Notes under the pieces: generated by a model
Databases searched by the model: none
Told to the model about the DNA's origin: nothing
What the model saw: the letters and a program-made list of their open reading frames with translations, nothing else
Origin: Hyphomicrobiales bacterium
GTDB lineage: Bacteria; Pseudomonadota; Alphaproteobacteria; Rhizobiales; Rhizobiaceae
DNA length: 64,000 bases
Reading direction: 5' to 3'
Assembly: GCA_900468805.1 (NCBI GenBank)
Contig: UEIF01000025.1
Location: forward strand, 30,727 to 94,726
Program-made: the position numbers and the translations under genes
In this document: positions 33,435 through 42,975 of the stretch, one piece after another
Position numbering within the stretch: position 1 is the first letter of the stretch
How the letters are laid out: each line of letters begins with the position of its first letter

Positions 33435-35477
33435 ATGACGGAGTGGTGGCGCAGGACGCAGCGCATTGTCCAGACAAACCTGCGGCTGATCGATGGCACC
33501 CTGGATTCCGAGCGGCTGGCCGCCGATGTCGCAGCCTTCGGCGCGACGGCGATGCTGTTCAACGTCGGCGGCATCTTCGCCTGGTATCCGACCGAACTCG
33601 CACTGCAGGCGAAGAACCCTAAGCTGGAGGGAGACCTGCTCGGCCGCATGATCGATGCGGCACACCGCCACGATATCCGCTTCATCGGCCGCTACGACCT
33701 GTCGAAAGCGACGCAGCTTGCCTATGACGCGCATCCTGAATGGTTCTGCCACGCTCGGGACGGGCGGCCCTTCGAATATAACGGCACCTATCAGGCCTGC
33801 GTCAACGGCGGCTGGTATCACCATCAGGGTATCCAGGTGCTGAAGGAATCCCTTGGGCGCTACGACATCGACGGCCTGTTCTTCAACATGTTCGGCTATC
33901 TCAGCACCGACTACAGCTACAAGCAGTACGGACTTTGCCATTGCGAGAACTGCCGGCGCGAATTTCGTGCCTTCTCGGGCGAGGACCTGCCTGTGCACAC
34001 CGATGTCTCCGACAGGCTCTACCGCACGTATCTGCGCTTCCAGGAGACCACCAGTCGGACGCTGGCGGACGAGATCTACGACGTCATCAAATCCGTCCGG
34101 CCGAACGTTGCCGTCTCGAACATGGGCCGAAAGAGCGACTTCTTCCGTGGCGAGGTGAACCGCCGGCTGGACCGCGCGCGTCCCGAATGGGTGCATCTCT
34201 CCGGCGAGGAGGCCCGCAACTTCCGTTCGCTCGGCGGCGGCCGCACCCGCTATTCCAGTGCATTGACGCATTTTATCGACTTTCCCTGGCGCTACAGCGC
34301 CGAGACGGGAGCGGCACAAGCATTGCGTCTCGCCCAGCAACTCGCCAACGGCGCCGACCCCCATTATTATTTCATGGGCACGCTCGAGCAGGCCGACCGC
34401 AAGCCCCTGCCGGCGGTGCGGGTGATCTTCGATTATCATCGCGCCAACGAGGCGCTCTATGGCGATCTGGAGTCCGCCGCCCGAGTCGCGCTTTACACCT
34501 CTCACAAGTCGCGCCGCTACCATCCGCGCCGCGGTGCCTCCGTTGCGGCCTTCCGCGGCGCCTATCGGGCTCTCGTCGATGCCGGTATCGTCTTTGACAC
34601 CATCCACGACCTGCGGGCCGGCGAGGCGGATTTTGCCGAAGCGCACAACCGCTACGATACGATCATCCTTTCCGGTGCAGGCTGCATGAGCGAAGCCGAG
34701 GCGAAGTCGCTCGACGCGTTTGTCGAGGCCGGCGGCACATTGCTGATGGTCGGCGATGCCGCCAGCTACGACGAAATGGGCGAAGCGCTACCACAGAACC
34801 GGCTGAATTCCCGTCCTTTCGACGAGGTCGAAGAGGTTCTTGAGGATATGCGGGGCGCCTATGTCAGGGTGGGTGCGGGCGCAGTCGGCGGGCTCGATTC
34901 CGATCTCATCCTGCTGGATGGCGCCTACCGCCGGGTCACACCGAAGGCTGGCGCCAGCACGCTCTATTCGATCCTTCTGCCACAGCGTTTCGGCCCCCCG
35001 GAACTCTGCTATCCCGACCCGGAACTCGGGTCCAACTTGCCGGGCGTGCTGCAGGCAAGCTACGGCAAGGGGCAGGCGATCTATGTCCCGTGGAATGTTG
35101 ACATGCTCTATCACGAGCACGGGCTGCTTGAGCATCGCGCGCTCATGGCGCAGCTGGCGCTAAAATTGGCGCCGGCGAAAATATCGCTGTCCGCGCCCCG
35201 GCGGCTTGAAATGACGGTCCAGCGCCATCGCGAAAGCGGCGATCTCGTCGTGCATCTGGTGAATTATTCCGGACAGAACGACAATTGCTACGACGAGCCA
35301 ATTGCTATCCACGACATGGAACTCTTGCTGGACCTGCCGGTCGCCAGTTGCCACGCGCTGGTCGCCGATCAAATTCTTGCCATTGAAGGCAAAAGCGGGG
35401 AGCGCAGAACAGTAAAGCTTCCTCCCATCTCCTATTTCGAGGCGATCCGCTTCAGAATGTTAGAACGCGATGCTTGA
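33435..35477 (+). CDS. System B: large glycoside-hydrolase-like protein, paralogue of the system A protein
   Basis: 680 residues from ATG 33435 (GGGAGGAAATC precedes it); no signal peptide. It matches the system A protein end to end: RIVQTNLRLIDGTLDSERLAADVAAFGATAMLFNVGG, EYNGTYQACVNGGWYHHQG, IDGLFFNMFGYLSTDYSYKQYGLCHCENC, and the GATase-like domain (YDTIILSGAGCMSEAEAKSLDAFVEAGGTLLMVGD). C122, C168, C170 and C173 keep the 46-2-3 spacing of the system A cysteines. The stretch LLPQRFGPPELCYPDPE and GKGQAIYVPWN are also shared. It is encoded separately from its importer, under a promoter divergent from gntR. Probably an intracellular hydrolase or related enzyme for the same glycan class. Confidence 0.75.
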   Translation: MTEWWRRTQRIVQTNLRLIDGTLDSERLAADVAAFGATAMLFNVGGIFAWYPTELALQAKNPKLEGDLLGRMIDAAHRHDIRFIGRYDLSKATQLAYDAHPEWFCHARDGRPFEYNGTYQACVNGGWYHHQGIQVLKESLGRYDIDGLFFNMFGYLSTDYSYKQYGLCHCENCRREFRAFSGEDLPVHTDVSDRLYRTYLRFQETTSRTLADEIYDVIKSVRPNVAVSNMGRKSDFFRGEVNRRLDRARPEWVHLSGEEARNFRSLGGGRTRYSSALTHFIDFPWRYSAETGAAQALRLAQQLANGADPHYYFMGTLEQADRKPLPAVRVIFDYHRANEALYGDLESAARVALYTSHKSRRYHPRRGASVAAFRGAYRALVDAGIVFDTIHDLRAGEADFAEAHNRYDTIILSGAGCMSEAEAKSLDAFVEAGGTLLMVGDAASYDEMGEALPQNRLNSRPFDEVEEVLEDMRGAYVRVGAGAVGGLDSDLILLDGAYRRVTPKAGASTLYSILLPQRFGPPELCYPDPELGSNLPGVLQASYGKGQAIYVPWNVDMLYHEHGLLEHRALMAQLALKLAPAKISLSAPRRLEMTVQRHRESGDLVVHLVNYSGQNDNCYDEPIAIHDMELLLDLPVASCHALVADQILAIEGKSGERRTVKLPPISYFEAIRFRMLERDA

Positions 35478-35596
35478 AATCGCGTGGCGGTGGAGCCTCC
35501 GCCCAGCCAGGCACTCGAGGATGCGGTGAACAGATAACGGGACAATCCGCGTTTGGTACAAGCGGGGCTCCTTCGACGCCAGCGGACCTCGTATGG

Positions 35597-36148
35597 CTAT
35601 CTCTCGGTGGCGAGGACGGCGCGTCGGAATCGGACCAGGCTTGCGGCGAGAACTCCGTCCCGCCTTGCTGCCTCCAGGATCTCCCGCTGCGCCTCATCCG
35701 ACCTGCCGGCGAGCGGAAGGCGCAAGAACGCCTCAGGTACAATGCGCAGAGACATTGTGGTTAAAACCTCCGCGAGAAGCTCAAGCACGAGATCGCCGCG
35801 ATGTGAAGCATGCGCGAACATCACTGGCTTAAACGGCACTTCGTCGCGGGAAACCAGCCAATCCAAAGCATTTTTGAAACTGCCCGGAATACCGTGGGCA
35901 TATTCCGGACATGACACTATCAATCCGTCAGCTGCTCTTATCTTCTCGGCAAAGGCCCTCACCGATAAAGGCGTGCGATCGCCTTCATCGTCCGGATTGA
36001 AGATCGGAAGGCCTGCGGCAGGCGTACAAATCTCGATCGACACACCATCCGGCGCGCCATCGCGAAGCGCCTCGAGCAGCCTGCGGCTGGTCGAGACTTG
36101 GCGGAGGCTACCGCAGAGCGCATAGATTGAGAGCTGGTGAAGGGACAT
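35597..36148 (-). CDS. NADPH-dependent FMN reductase family protein
   Basis: 183 residues. CGSLRQVSTSRRLLEAL is the FMN phosphate-binding loop and CPEYAHGIPGSFKNALDWLV is the second flavin loop typical of the ChrR/ArsH/SsuE-type FMN_red family. It would reduce FMN, quinones or metal ions with NAD(P)H in the cytoplasm. It stands alone, convergent with the hydrolase-like gene (119 bp between stops), and has no evident operon partner. The specific role is unknown. Confidence 0.85.
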   Translation of the reverse strand: MSLHQLSIYALCGSLRQVSTSRRLLEALRDGAPDGVSIEICTPAAGLPIFNPDDEGDRTPLSVRAFAEKIRAADGLIVSCPEYAHGIPGSFKNALDWLVSRDEVPFKPVMFAHASHRGDLVLELLAEVLTTMSLRIVPEAFLRLPLAGRSDEAQREILEAARRDGVLAASLVRFRRAVLATER

Positions 36149-36457
36149 GCGTTCTTCTTAATTCGCTCCGGCACTTCGCACCACCGGATTCCGCGACTGT
36201 TTGCAGGCCGAATTTCGGCAAGTAATCTGCGGGTTATACAAACCCTGCGAATTTCTCAACCGCCTTCCCGGATAGTATGTTTTTCCACCGCGCTCGTTCG
36301 GACGTCTTGTCGGCCCCGGCGTGGTGGCCAATGAAGCCGCCGGCCAGGCGAGCGACGAAATCCTGAGCAGCTATTCGCTCGCGAGCGCCGCAAAGGTCAA
36401 ACGTATCCACCTATACCGGAACAGCGCTTTCCCCTTTGACAGACTCTCGCTGCAAAT
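36149..36457. other. Gap without a recognised gene
   Basis: About 310 bp between the FMN reductase start and the system C ATPase stop. A short open frame (36321-36530, reading ANEAAGQASDEILSSYSLAS) has a protein-like composition but no family that I recognise, and it runs into the ATPase gene on the other strand. CGCTCGCGAGCG (36376-36387) is a 12-bp palindrome of uncertain meaning. Confidence 0.3.
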
Positions 36458-38365
36458 TCAGGTGTCAGGGCCGTCCATGACGCTGTGGGTGCTGGATATT
36501 TGCCGATATGCTCTTTCCGGCGCTATGTAATCGACAGGCCGGATCGGATTTTTTACCTCATGGGATTCGACCCGCCGCTTGGTCTTCCGCCGCTCCGGAT
36601 CGGGGATCGGTACCGCATCCAATAGCTTGCGCGTATAGGCATGCTGCGGGTTGCTGAAAATCTCCTCTCGCGTGCCAATCTCGACGATCTCGCCGAGATA
36701 GATGACGGCCACTCGGTGGCTGATCCGCTCGACGACTGCCATGTCGTGCGAGATGAACAGGTAGGAGATGCCGAGGCGTTTCTGCAGGTCCATCATCAGG
36801 TTGATGACCTGCGCCTTGATGGAGACGTCGAGCGCTGCAACGGATTCGTCGGCAACGATCATCTTCGGTGAAAGCGCAAGCGCGCGCGCAATGCAGATAC
36901 GTTGTCGTTGGCCACCGGAAAACTGATGCGGCAGACGTCCGGCCATCGCCGGCTCCAGACCGACCTGTTCGAGTAGTTCGACCACTTTTTTTTCGGCTTC
37001 CTCCCTGGTACCCAACCCATGCGTCAGGAAGGGTTCGGCGATTGCCTGGCCGACGGTGCGCCGCGGACTGAGGCTGGCGAAGGGATCCTGGAAGATCATC
37101 TGGATATTGCGCCGTGCCGCCCGCAAGCGATCGGCCGGCATCACCAGGACATCTTCGCCGCACAGATGCACCGATCCGCCCTTCGGTTCGATCAGCCGCA
37201 TGATCGAGCGGCCGATTGTCGACTTGCCGCAACCGGATTCGCCGACCAGCGAAAGCGTCTCGCCTTGCCTGAGATCGAAGGAGACGTTTTCGACAGCATG
37301 GATCCGGTTCGAGACCTTGCCGAACAGGCCAGAGCGGATATCGAAGCGCGTAGTCAAATTCCTGACAACGAGCAGCGGCTTGCCCGTAGCGGCAGCTTCT
37401 TCCTTCCGCGCCTTATGCTTTTGCACGTCGCCGGAAACCTTGTCGGCGATCGGAAGCGGCTGCGGCGCCGACTGGCCTTTCATCGACCCAAGTACGGGCA
37501 CGGCATGCAGCAGTGCACGCGTATAGGGATGATGCGCCCGGTTGAAGATCTCCTCGGTGGTGCCGGTCTCGACCGCCTCGCCGCGCAGCATGACGACCGT
37601 GCGCTCGGCGATCTCCGCCACCACGCCCATGTCATGGGTGATGAACATCACCGCCATGCTCTCCTCCTCCTGCAGTTCCTTGATCAGGTTGAGGATTTCG
37701 GCCTGGATCGTCACGTCCAGCGCCGTCGTCGGCTCGTCGGCGATCAACAGCTGCGGTTTGCAGGCCAGCGCCATGGCGATCATCGCGCGCTGGCGCATGC
37801 CACCGGAGAAATTGTGCGGATAATCGTTGTAACGCCTGCGCGCCGCCGGAATCTTCACCCGGTCGAGCAGTTTCAGAGCCTCGGCTTCGGCTTGCGTGCG
37901 CGAGAGGGGCCGGTGGACTGTCAGTGCCTCGACGATCTGTTGGCCGATGGTGAACACCGGGTTGAGGCTGGTCATCGCCTCCTGGAAGATCATCGCGATG
38001 CCGCTACCACGGACTGCGCGCATCTCGTTTTCGGATAGACCGAGCAATTCTCGGCCCTTCAGCCGTACCGATCCGGTGATCTTCGTCTTCTCATCCGACA
38101 GGAGCCGCATGATCGAAAACGCCGTCACGCTCTTGCCGGAACCGGATTCGCCGACGATCGCCAGTGTTTCGCCGGCGCGGATATCGAAGGAGATGCCCTT
38201 GACGACCTCGTTCCAGCCGTTGGCGGAACGGAAGGCGGTCTTAAGGTTCTCGACCGAGAGGACAGGGGTCGATTCCGCCTCGGAGAGAACCGAGCCTTGC
38301 TGCGGAGCTCCAGTTTTCAACATGGCGGTTACCCCGTCCTTTTCGATTGTGGTGATTCCCGTCAT
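36458..38365 (-). CDS. System C: fused double ABC ATPase (DppD-DppF in one chain)
   Basis: 635 residues with two nucleotide-binding domains: GESGSGKS, FSGGMRQRAMIAMALACKP and LLIADEPTTALDVT in the first, GESGCGKS, FSGGQRQRICIARALALSP and MIVADESVAALDVS in the second. The second Walker B reads DESVAALD. The linker around residues 300-330 carries KARKEEAAATGK. It overlaps the upstream permease by 4 bases and is the last gene of operon C. It powers a Dpp-type importer that serves a catabolic set for sugar-acid-like compounds. Confidence 0.92.
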   Translation of the reverse strand: MTGITTIEKDGVTAMLKTGAPQQGSVLSEAESTPVLSVENLKTAFRSANGWNEVVKGISFDIRAGETLAIVGESGSGKSVTAFSIMRLLSDEKTKITGSVRLKGRELLGLSENEMRAVRGSGIAMIFQEAMTSLNPVFTIGQQIVEALTVHRPLSRTQAEAEALKLLDRVKIPAARRRYNDYPHNFSGGMRQRAMIAMALACKPQLLIADEPTTALDVTIQAEILNLIKELQEEESMAVMFITHDMGVVAEIAERTVVMLRGEAVETGTTEEIFNRAHHPYTRALLHAVPVLGSMKGQSAPQPLPIADKVSGDVQKHKARKEEAAATGKPLLVVRNLTTRFDIRSGLFGKVSNRIHAVENVSFDLRQGETLSLVGESGCGKSTIGRSIMRLIEPKGGSVHLCGEDVLVMPADRLRAARRNIQMIFQDPFASLSPRRTVGQAIAEPFLTHGLGTREEAEKKVVELLEQVGLEPAMAGRLPHQFSGGQRQRICIARALALSPKMIVADESVAALDVSIKAQVINLMMDLQKRLGISYLFISHDMAVVERISHRVAVIYLGEIVEIGTREEIFSNPQHAYTRKLLDAVPIPDPERRKTKRRVESHEVKNPIRPVDYIAPERAYRQISSTHSVMDGPDT

Positions 38366-39240
38366 TCGGCGGCGTCCGGATCGAGCGCGTCACGGACGGA
38401 ATCGCCGATGACATTGAAGGCGAGGACGACGATGGTAATCGACGCGCCGGCGCCAATGATCGGCCAGGGCGAACCGAAGACGTTGCTGAGGCCATCGCGG
38501 ATGATATTGCCCCAGCTTGCCTGCGGCGGCTGCGTCCCGATGCCGAGAAAGCTGAGTGCCGCCTCCAGGCGGATGGCGGAAGCGACCCAGAGTGTCAGCA
38601 ACAGGACGATCGGCGCCGAGATGTTCGGCAGGATGTGCCTCAGGATGATGATCGGCGTGCGTACGCCGATCGCAATCGAAGACTCGATATAGGGCTCCTG
38701 CTTGATGGAGAGCGTGGAAGCGCGCGCTACGCGGGCAAAGCCCGGCACGAAGGCGATCGTCAGCACACCGACGACATTCCAGAAGCCGCCGCCGAGTGCG
38801 GCAGAGATGATGATAGCGAGCAGTAGTTCTGGAAAGGCCATCATCAGATCGATCAGCCGCGTGATGATCCGGTCGGTAATCCCACCGAAATAACCTGCCA
38901 TGACGCCAAGCGTCGTGCCGATGACGGCGGCAAGGGCCGGCGCCATGAGCCCGAAGATCAGCGAGTTACGCGAGCCGTAGATCAGCCGCGACAGCACGTC
39001 TCGTCCGAACTGATCGGTGCCGAGCCAGTATTCGGCGGAGGGATAGGCACCGATCGCAAAATAGCTCTGCTTTAACGGATCGTAGGGCGCGATCCACGGT
39101 GCAAAAATCGCGATCACGCAGAACAGAGCGATGACGATCGACGCCAAAATGGTCGACGGCTTCGAGAAGATCGCCCGGCGGATGATGCGAAAATAGTTCG
39201 TCTCAAGGACGACGACGGGTGCGTTGTCAGCAAGAGCCAT
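38362..39240 (-). CDS. System C: ABC permease (DppC type)
   Basis: 292 residues, the ordinary DppC length. After the first span (ILASIVIALFCVIAIFAPWIAPYDP) only a short periplasmic part precedes EYWLGTDQFGRDVLSRLIYGSRNS, so the insertion of systems A and B is missing. The coupling loop is RVARASTLSIKQEPYIESSIAIGVRTP, with ILPN after it; the end is NVIGDSVRDALDPDAAE. The start is 3 bp from the upstream permease stop. Confidence 0.92.
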   Translation of the reverse strand: MALADNAPVVVLETNYFRIIRRAIFSKPSTILASIVIALFCVIAIFAPWIAPYDPLKQSYFAIGAYPSAEYWLGTDQFGRDVLSRLIYGSRNSLIFGLMAPALAAVIGTTLGVMAGYFGGITDRIITRLIDLMMAFPELLLAIIISAALGGGFWNVVGVLTIAFVPGFARVARASTLSIKQEPYIESSIAIGVRTPIIILRHILPNISAPIVLLLTLWVASAIRLEAALSFLGIGTQPPQASWGNIIRDGLSNVFGSPWPIIGAGASITIVVLAFNVIGDSVRDALDPDAAE

Positions 39241-39243
39241 CTC

Positions 39244-40176
39244 TTATCCTCTGATGCGCGGGTCGACGAGCGTGTAAACGATGTCGACGACAAGATTAAC
39301 GAGCACGACGGAGAAGGCGAAGACCACGACGCCGCCCTGGATTAGCGGATAATCGCGCACCGAGATCGCGTTGATCAGCGTCTCGCCGATGCCCGGCCTA
39401 TTAAAGACAAGCTCGATCGCAACCGAGCCCGATAGGGTCGCCAGCAGGCTGAGCCCGAGGCCGGTAACCACGGGCAGGAGTGCGTTGCGCAGGCCATGCT
39501 TGAAAATGATCTTGCTCTTCGGCACGCCCTTGGCTCTGGCCGTGCGCATATAGTCCTTGGTGAGGACTTCGAGCAGCGACGTCCTCGTCAGGCGGCCGAG
39601 GAAGGCGATCTTGACCATGGCAAGCGTGATAGCGGGCAGGACGAGGTGGTGGAGCCGATCGACGAATCCCTCGCCGCCGCCGTTGATCGGAAACCAACCG
39701 AGATTAAGCGCGAAGGCGATCAGCAGCAGGGCACCTAGATAGAAGTCAGGGATGGCATAACCGATCAGAGAGAAGATGCGCATGCCCGTATCCGGCAGCC
39801 GGTTGCGCCTGACGGCCGCAAGCACGCCGAAGGGGATGCCGAAGACGACGCCGAGCACGGTTGCGAAGATGGTGAGCTCAATCGTGTAGGGAAGATTTTC
39901 GGCCAGGATATCAGCAACCGGCCGATGCTGCATCAGCGACTGGCCGAAATCGAGCCGGATCATGTCCCATAGGAAGGACAGATACTGCTGCCACAACGGG
40001 GCATCGAGACCCGTCTGCGCCCGGAACAGCGCGAGCTGCTCCGGGGTCGCGTAATCTCCAAGGGCTACCAGCGCGGGATCACCCGGCAATATCCTCAGCG
40101 CCACGAAGACGAGGGTGAGGACCAGAAAGATGGTCGGAATAGCGTCGAGAAGCTTGACGGAGATCATACCGGGCAT
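39244..40176 (-). CDS. System C: ABC permease (DppB type)
   Basis: 310 residues. It begins SVKLLDAIPTIFLVLTLVFVALRILPGDPALVALGDYATPEQ, the usual DppB start with the LPGDPA motif, followed by AQTGLDAPLWQQYLSFLWDM and the loop TARAKGVPKSKIIFKHGLRNALLPVVTGLG. It ends NLVVDIVYTLVDPRIRG. It is 12 bp from the binding-protein stop and 3 bp from the DppC start, within operon C. It is clearly more distant from the A and B permeases than these are from each other. Confidence 0.92.
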   Translation of the reverse strand: MPGMISVKLLDAIPTIFLVLTLVFVALRILPGDPALVALGDYATPEQLALFRAQTGLDAPLWQQYLSFLWDMIRLDFGQSLMQHRPVADILAENLPYTIELTIFATVLGVVFGIPFGVLAAVRRNRLPDTGMRIFSLIGYAIPDFYLGALLLIAFALNLGWFPINGGGEGFVDRLHHLVLPAITLAMVKIAFLGRLTRTSLLEVLTKDYMRTARAKGVPKSKIIFKHGLRNALLPVVTGLGLSLLATLSGSVAIELVFNRPGIGETLINAISVRDYPLIQGGVVVFAFSVVLVNLVVDIVYTLVDPRIRG

Positions 40177-40188
40177 GACGACCTCGCC

Positions 40189-41805
40189 TCAAGCGACGCG
40201 CTTGGCTTTGGAAAGCGACCAGTAGGCTGGCCCCGACTCGACTTTGTAGCCGATATCGACACGCGGATTGCGGGCGATCACGTAGGAGAGCGCGATGATG
40301 CCGAGAAGTGGCAGATCGGTCAGGACCTTCTTTTCCGCCTCCTGGATGATCGCGATGCGCTTGTCGAAATCGGGCTCGTTCTGCGCCTTGGCCAGGAGAT
40401 CGTCGATGCCGGGAATGGCAACGCCGTAATGGCTGTAGTTGCCCTGCCCCTTGCCATCGGCCTTGACCTCGGCGGAGGCGGCCAGCTGCGAGGCGAGCGT
40501 CAGCGTCGGTACCGGCGGGAAGCTCGAGGAATAGAGCGCAAGCGCGTTCTTGTCCTGGCGGTTGTCGGAATGGAAGGTCGTATGGTCGATGATCTTCAGG
40601 TCGAGATTGATGCTCGAGGCGCGCAGCTGTTCCTGGATCATCAGCATGATCGAGGCATAATCCTCACGCTGGCTGACATAGCAGGGAATGGTCACGCCAT
40701 CCGGGAAGCCCGCTTCGGCAAGCAGCGCCTTCGCCTTGGCCGGATCAGGCTTGTACTGCAGTTCCGGCGGCAGGTCCTCGACCCTGACAGAACCGGCAAA
40801 TTGCGAGGCGATGGCGCCGACCATCGGGCTGGCAATACCTTGGAAGGCGGCGGCAATCGCCGCATTGTCGATACCGTAGCGAATCGCCTGGCGAACTTTC
40901 AGGTTGTCGAGGGGCTTGCGCGTCAGGTTGATGTTGAGTGCATTGTGGGATCCGGGCGCGGTCGCGTCGAAGATCGTATTGGGCGAGCGCTGTTTCATCG
41001 AGTTGACCCAGCCCGGCGCCCGCACGCCTTCGATCATGTCCACCTGGCCTGCGGCAAAGGCAAGCGTACGCGCCGTCGTATCGGCGATGAAGGTGATGCG
41101 CAGGTTCGGCGTTGCCGGCGGGCCGTCGAAATGCTCCGGGAAGGCTGTCAGCAGCAGGCCGTCCGTCGGACTGAAGGACTGGAGCTGGAACGGGCCGGTG
41201 CCGATCGGATCCGTATTGAATCCGTCGCCCTTCTCCTCGAAGGCCTTCTTCGACATGATCGAGACGCTGAGCGTCGAAGCACAGCTGCCGTTGAAGAGCG
41301 GATCGGCACTTTTCAGCGTGAAGCGCACCGTCATCGGATCGACCGCCTCGCAGGTGGCGATATTCGAATAGAAGACCTTGTTGGCAGTCACCTGCTTGGG
41401 ATCGAGCTGCCGCTGGAAGGTGAAGACCACGTCATCGGCGGCGACTTCGCCGTAATTCTTGTGAAACTTGACGCCCTTGCGGATCTTGTAGGTCCAGGTC
41501 TTGGCATCCTGGGACGATTCCCAGCTCTCGGCGATGCAGGGCAGAAACTCGTCCGGCTTGACGGCCCAGCGGCCTTCCGGCTGGGTCACCAGCGTGTCGA
41601 ACAACTGGTTGATGGCCCAGTTGTCGCCGCCATTGAGGCCCGACTGCTGCGGATTGAGGCCGACCGGCGCTCGCGACGCCAGTGCGATCGAAATGGTATC
41701 TCCCTCCGCCGCCAAGGCGGAGCCGTGCCCGACCCTTGATGCGACGACCGCCGTGGTGACGGCAAGTCCGGACCGGATGAGAAACTCTCTGCGTGATGTG
41801 GTCAT
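40189..41805 (-). CDS. System C: Tat-exported ABC binding protein, SBP_bac_5 family
   Basis: 538 residues from ATG 41805, chosen over a TTG at 41820 because GGGAGGAAGG lies before it. The N-terminus has a twin-arginine signal: SRREFLI at residues 4-10, then a mild hydrophobic stretch (AVTTAVVA). This predicts export of a folded protein, unlike the Sec-type binding proteins of systems A and B. The body is of standard dipeptide-binder length, with IRKGVKFHKNYGEVAADDVVFTFQRQLDP and FAAGQVDMIEGVRAPGWV. The ligand is inferred to be the precursor handled by the adjacent dehydrogenases and dehydratase. Confidence 0.9.
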   Translation of the reverse strand: MTTSRREFLIRSGLAVTTAVVASRVGHGSALAAEGDTISIALASRAPVGLNPQQSGLNGGDNWAINQLFDTLVTQPEGRWAVKPDEFLPCIAESWESSQDAKTWTYKIRKGVKFHKNYGEVAADDVVFTFQRQLDPKQVTANKVFYSNIATCEAVDPMTVRFTLKSADPLFNGSCASTLSVSIMSKKAFEEKGDGFNTDPIGTGPFQLQSFSPTDGLLLTAFPEHFDGPPATPNLRITFIADTTARTLAFAAGQVDMIEGVRAPGWVNSMKQRSPNTIFDATAPGSHNALNINLTRKPLDNLKVRQAIRYGIDNAAIAAAFQGIASPMVGAIASQFAGSVRVEDLPPELQYKPDPAKAKALLAEAGFPDGVTIPCYVSQREDYASIMLMIQEQLRASSINLDLKIIDHTTFHSDNRQDKNALALYSSSFPPVPTLTLASQLAASAEVKADGKGQGNYSHYGVAIPGIDDLLAKAQNEPDFDKRIAIIQEAEKKVLTDLPLLGIIALSYVIARNPRVDIGYKVESGPAYWSLSKAKRVA

Positions 41806-41838
41806 TTTCCTTCCTCCCAAGGATATTGTTGGTGTGGC

Positions 41839-42951
41839 TCAGTGCTGGATGGCGATCTTGCGACGCTCCAGTTCAGCCGCATCGAATTCCATTCCGAGAC
41901 CCGGCGACTGCGGCAGCTCGAACCGGCCATTCTTCGGCTCGGACGGATTGACGAATACGGAAGCTCCCCTCTCCCAGTTATCCGCCAGTTCCACCGGCTT
42001 GGCCAAATGCATGATCGTGCTCAGCACATGGATGTTGGCGAGATGGCCAACAGTCGGCTGCGTCTGATGCGGCACGAGCTCGACGCCCGCCGCATGCGCG
42101 ACGGCTGCGCATTTCATCAGGCCGGTGATCCCGCCCATCTTGATGATGTCAGGTTGGACCATGCGGACGCCTGCGTCGATGAGATCGCGAAGCGCCTGCA
42201 GCGTATAGGTCTGCTCTCCCGCCGAAACGGTAATGTCGAGACGCTGCGCCACCTCTCCCATGGCGCGCACATTGTAGTGCTGCACCGGCTCTTCGAACCA
42301 TGTGTAGCCGAGATCCTCCAGCACTCGGCCGACGCGCATGGCGCCGCCCACGGAATAGCCATTGTTGGCATCGAAACCGAGAACGAAATCATCGCCGAGC
42401 AGCTTGCGGACAGCCTTCGCCTTGGCGATATCGCCGGGGATGTCGACATCCTGCCGACTGCGGTCGCCATCCCAGCGGATCTTGACGGCGGCGGGGTTTT
42501 CCTTGGCGACGCGCCGTTCGACTACGCGCACCACCTCGTCGACGGTTCGAGCCGCGTTTCCGCCGACCGAGGCATAGCAAGTAAGGCTGGTCTTCCAGGC
42601 ACCGCCGAGCAGCTTGTAGACAGGCTGCTCGAAATACTTTCCCTTCAGATCCCAAAGTGCGATATCGAGCGCTGCAAGAGCAGCTGTCGCGATGCCTTCA
42701 GGTCCGAGCTTCACGCAGCGATGAAAGAGCTCATCCAGCAGGACAGCATGATCGAGAGCGTCCTTGCCGATCAGGAACGGCGCCATGTCTCGCGCAATGA
42801 CGACGAGCGAAGCATAGCCTCCCTGCATCGGCGACGCTTCACCGAGACCAAACAGGCCGTCTTCGGTTTCAATGCGGACAAAAGCGCTTTTCGACGTGTT
42901 CGGGCCATCTCCCAGCACCAGCTGGAATGGCTCTATCTTGGTTATCTTCAA
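41839..42951 (-). CDS. Mandelate racemase/muconate lactonizing enzyme family (enolase superfamily)
   Basis: 370 residues, taken from TTG 42951 because GGAGG sits 7 bases before it; an earlier TTG at 42966 has no such site. Enolase-superfamily residues are present: K157 and R159 (K-I-R), metal ligands D194 (FDANN), E220 (FEEP) and E246 (AGEQ), D268 (QPDIIK) and H295 (PHQTQ). The D/H pair marks the mandelate racemase subgroup, which includes many acid-sugar dehydratases. It would dehydrate or racemise a hydroxy- or sugar acid. It lies between the binding protein and the aldehyde dehydrogenase in operon C. Confidence 0.88.
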   Translation of the reverse strand: MKITKIEPFQLVLGDGPNTSKSAFVRIETEDGLFGLGEASPMQGGYASLVVIARDMAPFLIGKDALDHAVLLDELFHRCVKLGPEGIATAALAALDIALWDLKGKYFEQPVYKLLGGAWKTSLTCYASVGGNAARTVDEVVRVVERRVAKENPAAVKIRWDGDRSRQDVDIPGDIAKAKAVRKLLGDDFVLGFDANNGYSVGGAMRVGRVLEDLGYTWFEEPVQHYNVRAMGEVAQRLDITVSAGEQTYTLQALRDLIDAGVRMVQPDIIKMGGITGLMKCAAVAHAAGVELVPHQTQPTVGHLANIHVLSTIMHLAKPVELADNWERGASVFVNPSEPKNGRFELPQSPGLGMEFDAAELERRKIAIQH

Positions 42952-42975
42952 CGTATTTCCTCCCAATGCTGCTGA

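Noticed and set aside
36376..36387. CGCTCGCGAGCG as an operator
   Set aside because: A GC palindrome of this length is expected by chance in such DNA, and it does not sit in front of any gene start: it lies between the FMN reductase start and a convergent-side gene end.
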